A stretch of DNA of 25,218 bases from Tannerella sp. (GTDB taxonomy: Bacteria; Bacteroidota; Bacteroidia; Bacteroidales; Tannerellaceae): NCBI GenBank assembly GCA_031277235.1, contig JAITMT010000252.1, positions 1 through 25,218 on the forward strand, given 5' to 3'. The notes under the pieces are model-generated. The model was not told where the DNA came from. It did no database searches and saw only the letters and a list, made by a program, of their open reading frames with translations. This document shows, piece by piece, positions 21,941 through 25,218 of this stretch; the stretch's first letter is position 1; the number at the start of each line of letters is the position of its first letter. A program made the translations under genes and the position numbers.

Positions 21941-21960
21941 CAAACCTTGAACCTCAAATT
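21941..21960. repeat. Heptad repeat flanking the palindrome, related to 17165-17180
   Basis: CAAACCTTGAACCTCAAATT is built of 7-bp words. Its reverse complement contains 16 bases identical to 17165-17180. It abuts the stop codon of the DUF3256 gene. Confidence 0.75.
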
Positions 21961-22592
21961 TATTCAAACCTGCTAAGCCTCCATTCATAAATTTTCCTGT
22001 CTTCTTTCAGAAACGGCTGTAAATTAGCCCTTTCCTCTTCGCTCAAATACTGCGGATACGTAAATTCTGCCGTCAAACGGTTGTCGTTCGCGTTCAATGA
22101 ATATCTGATTAAATCGAAATAAATCAATGAAATAGCCTGTCCATATTGAACCGAAGCCGTATCCGCGTTTTCCTTCAGAAACCAGGCGCCGGTTGCAGGC
22201 GTAAACAACTCTGTGCCGGAAATTTTTTGCCAGTTTGTCGAGTAAAATTCCACCTTACTGTCGGGAGCAGGCGCATAACATGTTGAAATTAAACATATTA
22301 TATGCGTATTGTTCACCAACGGAAGCAGTTTCAATTCCAGCGTACTCCGTTCCGTCGTTTCCAGCAGTAAATAATTGTCTGTCAGTATTTTCAATTCCGA
22401 TCGCCCCTGCATCGTGTTTGTGAGCACGGCGGGTTTTCCGGATTTATAAAGGTCTATAATGTCCTTACGCCAAGCCTCTTCGAGTTGAATAATCATTTCG
22501 TCGGGCATTTCGATAAAAACTTCCGCAACGGTCTGCGCCCTGGCAAAACCGAGAGCGAAAAATACTAATATACTTATTATTAATCGTTTCAT
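21960..22592 (-). CDS. DUF3256 family secreted protein
   Basis: A 210-aa protein with a cleavable signal peptide (MKRLIISILVFFALGFARAQ; likely cleavage after ARA). It continues TVAEVFIEMPDEMIIQLEEAWRKDIIDLY and SELKILTDNYLLLETTERSTLELKLLP, matching Bacteroidales DUF3256 proteins, whose role is unknown. The remainder is beta-rich with two cysteines and ends LQPFLKEDRKIYEWRLSRFE. It is third in a truA-transporter-DUF3256 run, 13 bp after the transporter gene. The family is characteristic of Bacteroidales and supports the taxonomic reading. Confidence 0.8.
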   Translation of the reverse strand: MKRLIISILVFFALGFARAQTVAEVFIEMPDEMIIQLEEAWRKDIIDLYKSGKPAVLTNTMQGRSELKILTDNYLLLETTERSTLELKLLPLVNNTHIICLISTCYAPAPDSKVEFYSTNWQKISGTELFTPATGAWFLKENADTASVQYGQAISLIYFDLIRYSLNANDNRLTAEFTYPQYLSEEERANLQPFLKEDRKIYEWRLSRFE

Positions 22593-22605
22593 ATAAAAAA
22601 TTTAT

Positions 22606-23502
22606 CTATCTCGTCCCCAAATATAGGAATAACATTCCTAATAATACCAAAATCAGGTCAAAAGTTTTGCTTTTCAAGTTTTTTTCACGCAGGAAAAGCG
22701 CTCCCGCAATGAACGTAACTACCACACTACTACGGCGTATCATCGAAACAATCGAAATCATCGAGCCATCGAAACTCAGCGCGTAAAAATAAACCCAGTC
22801 TGCCATCGCCAAAAAGACGGAAATCAGCACAATGTGCCATTTCCAGCGGAATGGAGTCGTTTTCGCGCGATGCGGATACCACAATAGGAAAAAAACGGGA
22901 ATCATCATCAGCAGCAGATAGACATTGAACCACACCTGTACGGTCATCACATCCAGCGTTTTCATCAAATATTTGTCGTACAAACCGCTGATTGCACCAA
23001 CAATGACTGACAAAACGGCATACAAAATCCATTTGTTGTGCGTGAAACTGATGCCCTCCTTTTTACCCGACGACGACAGCAGGTAAAACGAAAAAATCGA
23101 AAGAAAAACGCCCGTCCACTGATAAAAATTCAGCCTTTCGCCGAAAATCGCCAGCGCTCCGAGCAGCGTAATCACGGGTTGTGTCGCCTTGATGGGTCCC
23201 GTGATGGTAAGCGGCAGGTTTTTCACCGAAAAATAGCCGATGATCCACGAAGTCAGCACAATCAGCGATTTCAGCATGATTTTGGCGTGCGTCAGCAACG
23301 AGGCTTTCGGTACGTACAATAATGTGCCGTTCAGCCAATCGGTAGAAAACGACAATACGATGAAAGGGACAAATATCAGGCTCGAAATCAGCGTGTTGAG
23401 AAACAGCACGGGAATAACGGCGTTTCCGTCCAGCGCTTTTTTCTTGCTTACGTCATAACATCCTAACAGAAAAGCAGATATGAAAGCGAGAATCAGCCAC
23501 AT
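22606..23502 (-). CDS. EamA/DMT family transporter
   Basis: A 298-aa inner-membrane protein with about ten hydrophobic segments arranged as two EamA repeats. The repeat-end signatures GPIKATQPVITLLGALAIFGE (around 100-120) and SMIRRSSVVVTFIAGALFLRE (around 250-270) are clear. DMT transporters export or import small metabolites or amino acids. The substrate here cannot be predicted. It begins 18 bp after truA on the same strand. The N-terminus (MWLILAFISAFLLGCYDVSKKKAL) has the usual half-repeat start. Confidence 0.88.
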   Translation of the reverse strand: MWLILAFISAFLLGCYDVSKKKALDGNAVIPVLFLNTLISSLIFVPFIVLSFSTDWLNGTLLYVPKASLLTHAKIMLKSLIVLTSWIIGYFSVKNLPLTITGPIKATQPVITLLGALAIFGERLNFYQWTGVFLSIFSFYLLSSSGKKEGISFTHNKWILYAVLSVIVGAISGLYDKYLMKTLDVMTVQVWFNVYLLLMMIPVFFLLWYPHRAKTTPFRWKWHIVLISVFLAMADWVYFYALSFDGSMISIVSMIRRSSVVVTFIAGALFLREKNLKSKTFDLILVLLGMLFLYLGTR

Positions 23503-23520
23503 ATTTTCTTCCGGTTCAGG

Positions 23521-24303
23521 TTAAAAACTACAGGTTTCATCTTCGCCGCCACCCGGAAAAATGTCTTCGGGATATTCTATCGCAACCAGCGAAAGCCCGC
23601 GGGCAGCCGCCGAACTGCTTGCCCTGCAACGGTCTTTTGCCTCGATGATATTTCTGAAATCTTCTATCGTGATTTTTCCCCTGCCAACGTCAAACAGCGT
23701 TCCGACAATCGCCCTGACCATGTTCCGCAAAAAACGGTCGGCTTTGATTCGGAATACCCAAATATCGCCTTCCCGCTTCCATACGGCGCTGTAAATCTTG
23801 CAGTTATTGGTTTTGACGTCGGTGTGCAGTTTGCTGAAACTCGTAAAATCTTCGTATTCATATAAAATATTACACGCCTCGTTCATTCGTTGAAAATCCA
23901 TCCCCGACAGGGACATGTAATGCACCCATTCATACGCGAAAGGATTTTTTACGGACGTAACATTGTATTCGTAAGTCCTTGACAGTGCGCTGAATCGCGC
24001 GTGAAATTCGGGGCTGACCCGTGCCATATCCTTGACGGCAATGTCTTTGGATAGCATGGAGTTTAATTTCTTAACTATCAACACCGTATCTGGAATTTCC
24101 TGTTTGCAGTCGAAATGCGCCGCCATGAAACGCGCGTGAACGCCAGCATCCGTCCTGCCTGCGCCCGTAACTTCAATCTCCTGCCGCAGCAAAAGAGACA
24201 GTTGCTCCTGCAAACATTGCTGGATAGACGTACTGTTGGGCTGAATTTGCCAGCCGCCGAATCTTGTTCCGTTGTAGGAAAGGGTTATGCGATACCGATA
24301 CAT
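23521..24303 (-). CDS. truA: tRNA pseudouridine synthase A
   Basis: TruA converts uridines 38-40 of the tRNA anticodon stem to pseudouridine. Seen: YRYRITLSYNGTRFGGWQIQ, GAGRTDAGVHA with the catalytic Asp52 (Asp60 in E. coli), FHARFSALSRTYEYNV, and RADRFLRNMVRAIVGTLFDVGRG, the diagnostic C-terminal block. The 260-aa length is normal for the family. The tail FPGGGEDETCSF is variable and not conserved. It is first in a three-gene run with the transporter and DUF3256 genes, a combination often seen as a simple housekeeping cluster in Bacteroidales. Confidence 0.96.
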   Translation of the reverse strand: MYRYRITLSYNGTRFGGWQIQPNSTSIQQCLQEQLSLLLRQEIEVTGAGRTDAGVHARFMAAHFDCKQEIPDTVLIVKKLNSMLSKDIAVKDMARVSPEFHARFSALSRTYEYNVTSVKNPFAYEWVHYMSLSGMDFQRMNEACNILYEYEDFTSFSKLHTDVKTNNCKIYSAVWKREGDIWVFRIKADRFLRNMVRAIVGTLFDVGRGKITIEDFRNIIEAKDRCRASSSAAARGLSLVAIEYPEDIFPGGGEDETCSF

Positions 24304-24321
24304 TTTCTCTCTAAAAAGGTG

Positions 24322-24329
24322 CGAAATTA
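24322..24329 (-). promoter_or_regulatory. Weak -7 box for truA
   Basis: Minus strand TAATTTCG, one mismatch from TAnnTTTG, 18 bp before the truA start. No -33 is evident. Confidence 0.3.
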
Positions 24330-24345
24330 CAAATTTTGGAAGTTT

Positions 24346-24540
24346 TCAATGTGATTCTATTTTTGGAATTCCCAAATCCTTGCATATACTCCAAACAAGT
24401 TTATCATTTATATCGGCATGACGCGGTACCGAAGTCACTTTATCATTGTCGTTATTGATAACAATAGTATGTTTTTTTTCTTCTCTGAATATGTGGCAAT
24501 TGTATGTTTTGAAATATTTGAAAAGTTTTTCACGTTTCAT
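24346..24540 (-). CDS. hicA: HicA toxin
   Basis: A 64-aa double-stranded-RNA-binding-fold mRNA interferase. Seen: KREKLFKYFKTYNCHIFREEKKHTIV, with His24 in place of the catalytic His, and SVPRHADINDKLVWSICKDLGIP, the conserved C-terminal block of this HicA subgroup. The start overlaps the hicB stop as ATGA. HicA proteins cleave mRNA until bound by HicB. Gene order here is antitoxin then toxin, the reverse of E. coli hicAB but common elsewhere. Confidence 0.88.
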   Translation of the reverse strand: MKREKLFKYFKTYNCHIFREEKKHTIVINNDNDKVTSVPRHADINDKLVWSICKDLGIPKIESH

Positions 24541-24752
24541 ACAATGGCTATTTTTCGATAAAGAACTTCATTTTCTCCCGCTTTTCGCATGGAAATTTCC
24601 CGCTCGCAACTTAAAATCAGTTCAACCGCCTCCTTTAAATTTTCCGTTACTTCCTCGATCGTTTTTCCCTGTGTATGCGCGTTGGGAACTTCTGCACAAT
24701 GGGCTATATACCAACCGTCGTCCGCCTGTTCTATAATCGCTGTATATTCCAT
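24537..24752 (-). CDS. hicB: HicB antitoxin
   Basis: A 71-aa HicB partial RNase-H-like fold: YTAIIEQADDGWYIAHCAEVPNAHTQGKTIEEVTENLKEAVEL is nearly a textbook HicB N-domain (the GWY/PNAHTQG and E-NLKEAVEL signatures). ATG 24752 gives the usual MEYTAII start. A 7-codon extension upstream overlaps the promoter and is unlikely. The short C-terminus has no visible DNA-binding domain, so autorepression may need a different mechanism or be absent. Confidence 0.9.
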   Translation of the reverse strand: MEYTAIIEQADDGWYIAHCAEVPNAHTQGKTIEEVTENLKEAVELILSCEREISMRKAGENEVLYRKIAIV

Positions 24753-24770
24753 ATTCAATTTATTTTTCGG

Positions 24771-24778
24771 CAAAGATA
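24771..24778 (-). promoter_or_regulatory. -7 box for hicBA
   Basis: Minus strand TATCTTTG followed by C, 18 bp before the hicB ATG, with no clear -33. Confidence 0.6.
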
Positions 24779-24837
24779 CGTCATTTTCCCGTAAAATTGA
24801 TAAATTTTGATGCGGTTATTATGAATTTTTTTGAAAC

Positions 24838-24870
24838 TTTTGGAGAACAGAAAAAATATCCTTATCTTTG
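24838..24870 (+). promoter_or_regulatory. Promoter of the DUF1232 gene
   Basis: TTTTG 24838-24842, a 20-bp spacer and TATCTTTG 24863-24870: the same ideal layout as at 16231-16263. The start codon is only 4 bp downstream, so the transcript may be leaderless or nearly so. Confidence 0.75.
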
Positions 24871-24874
24871 CGCT

Positions 24875-25218
24875 ATGGAAAAAAGAAAAAAATTACTGCC
24901 GGAACTTGTCGGAGACGTCTCCTCGTATCAGTCGTACTACGACAAAAACAGTTTCAAATCTAAGATTCGGAAAATTGCAAAATTTGCCGGTGAAAACGTT
25001 TTGAGACCCATTTTGCACCTGTATTACATGCTGCAGGACGGCAAAGTGCCGCTCAAACATAAAGCCTACATTGTGGGTGCGCTCGGTTATTTTATCTTGC
25101 CGGTAGATTTAATTCCCGATTTCATCGCCGCGCTCGGTTTTACGGACGATTTGGCAGTCGCCGCCATTCTGCTGAAACAGTTGAAAGAAAACATTACGCC
25201 CGAAGTCAAGGAAAAAAC
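24875..25218 (+). CDS. DUF1232 (YkvA-like) membrane protein, 3' end outside the window
   Basis: The open frame from ATG 24875 runs off the end after 114 codons. It encodes a basic N-terminus (MEKRKKLLPELVG), then the DUF1232 core: KHKAYIVGALGYFILPVDLIPDFIAALGFTDDLAVAAILL, whose P-x-DLIPDF-x-x-x-x-G-x-x-DD signature is diagnostic of YkvA-like membrane-associated proteins of unknown role. It is expressed from its own promoter, divergent from hicBA. Confidence 0.9.
   Translation, partial: MEKRKKLLPELVGDVSSYQSYYDKNSFKSKIRKIAKFAGENVLRPILHLYYMLQDGKVPLKHKAYIVGALGYFILPVDLIPDFIAALGFTDDLAVAAILLKQLKENITPEVKEK

Overview
The window looks like a Bacteroidales chromosome. Start sites are repeatedly preceded by the Bacteroidetes promoter signature (TAnnTTTG at -7, often with TTG or TTTTG 19-20 bp upstream). 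A DUF3256-type secreted protein, Bacteroidetes-style glycan enzymes (GH88, GH130) and a ClpC with a long acidic/proline-rich linker fit the same group. The family cannot be resolved from this sequence alone. No rRNA, tRNA, CRISPR array, insertion sequence or prophage gene was seen.

Layout. 1-1325 (+): the end of an unidentified gene and a GH88 unsaturated uronyl hydrolase lipoprotein. 1378-4168 (+): larE-larB-larC, the nickel-pincer cofactor pathway, with its own promoter framed by an inverted repeat and no larA-like target enzyme in view. 4269-5713 (+): metY (O-acetylhomoserine sulfhydrylase) with operator, promoter and terminator. 5757-6836 (-): a broken GNAT acetyltransferase and a PIN-domain toxin-antitoxin pair. 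6952-11275 (-): six tightly packed genes headed by a MarR regulator (DNA-alkylation repair protein, GH130 phosphorylase, CPBP protease, methyltransferase, flavin reductase). 11505-13997 (-): an SRPBCC protein with a premature stop, an AlkZ-like DNA glycosylase, a methyltransferase, and a chimeric gene scar. 14058-15135 (+): cysK with operator, promoter and terminator. 15179-16445 (-): a YD-repeat lipoprotein and a decayed HicA. 16519-19157 (+): an XRE-cupin regulator, an acyl-CoA synthetase and a YgbA-like protein as one operon. 19187-24303 (-): clpC, then truA-EamA transporter-DUF3256. 24346-24752 (-): hicBA. 24838-end (+): promoter and start of a DUF1232 protein.

How the genes work together. 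metY and cysK, the two sulfide-fixing enzymes, lie 10 kb apart but share an 18-bp imperfect palindrome ending in CGTGGTAT at the same position relative to the -7 box. This points to a common cysteine/sulfur regulator and is the strongest new signal here. The second theme is repeats with a period of 7 or 14 bp, different in sequence, at larE/larB, inside larC, before the acyl-CoA synthetase gene, at the clpC stop and on both edges of a GC-rich palindrome upstream of clpC. Some of them supply stop codons, start codons or coding sequence. A third theme is small-scale gene decay (GNAT, VOC chimera, SRPBCC stop, HicA remnant).
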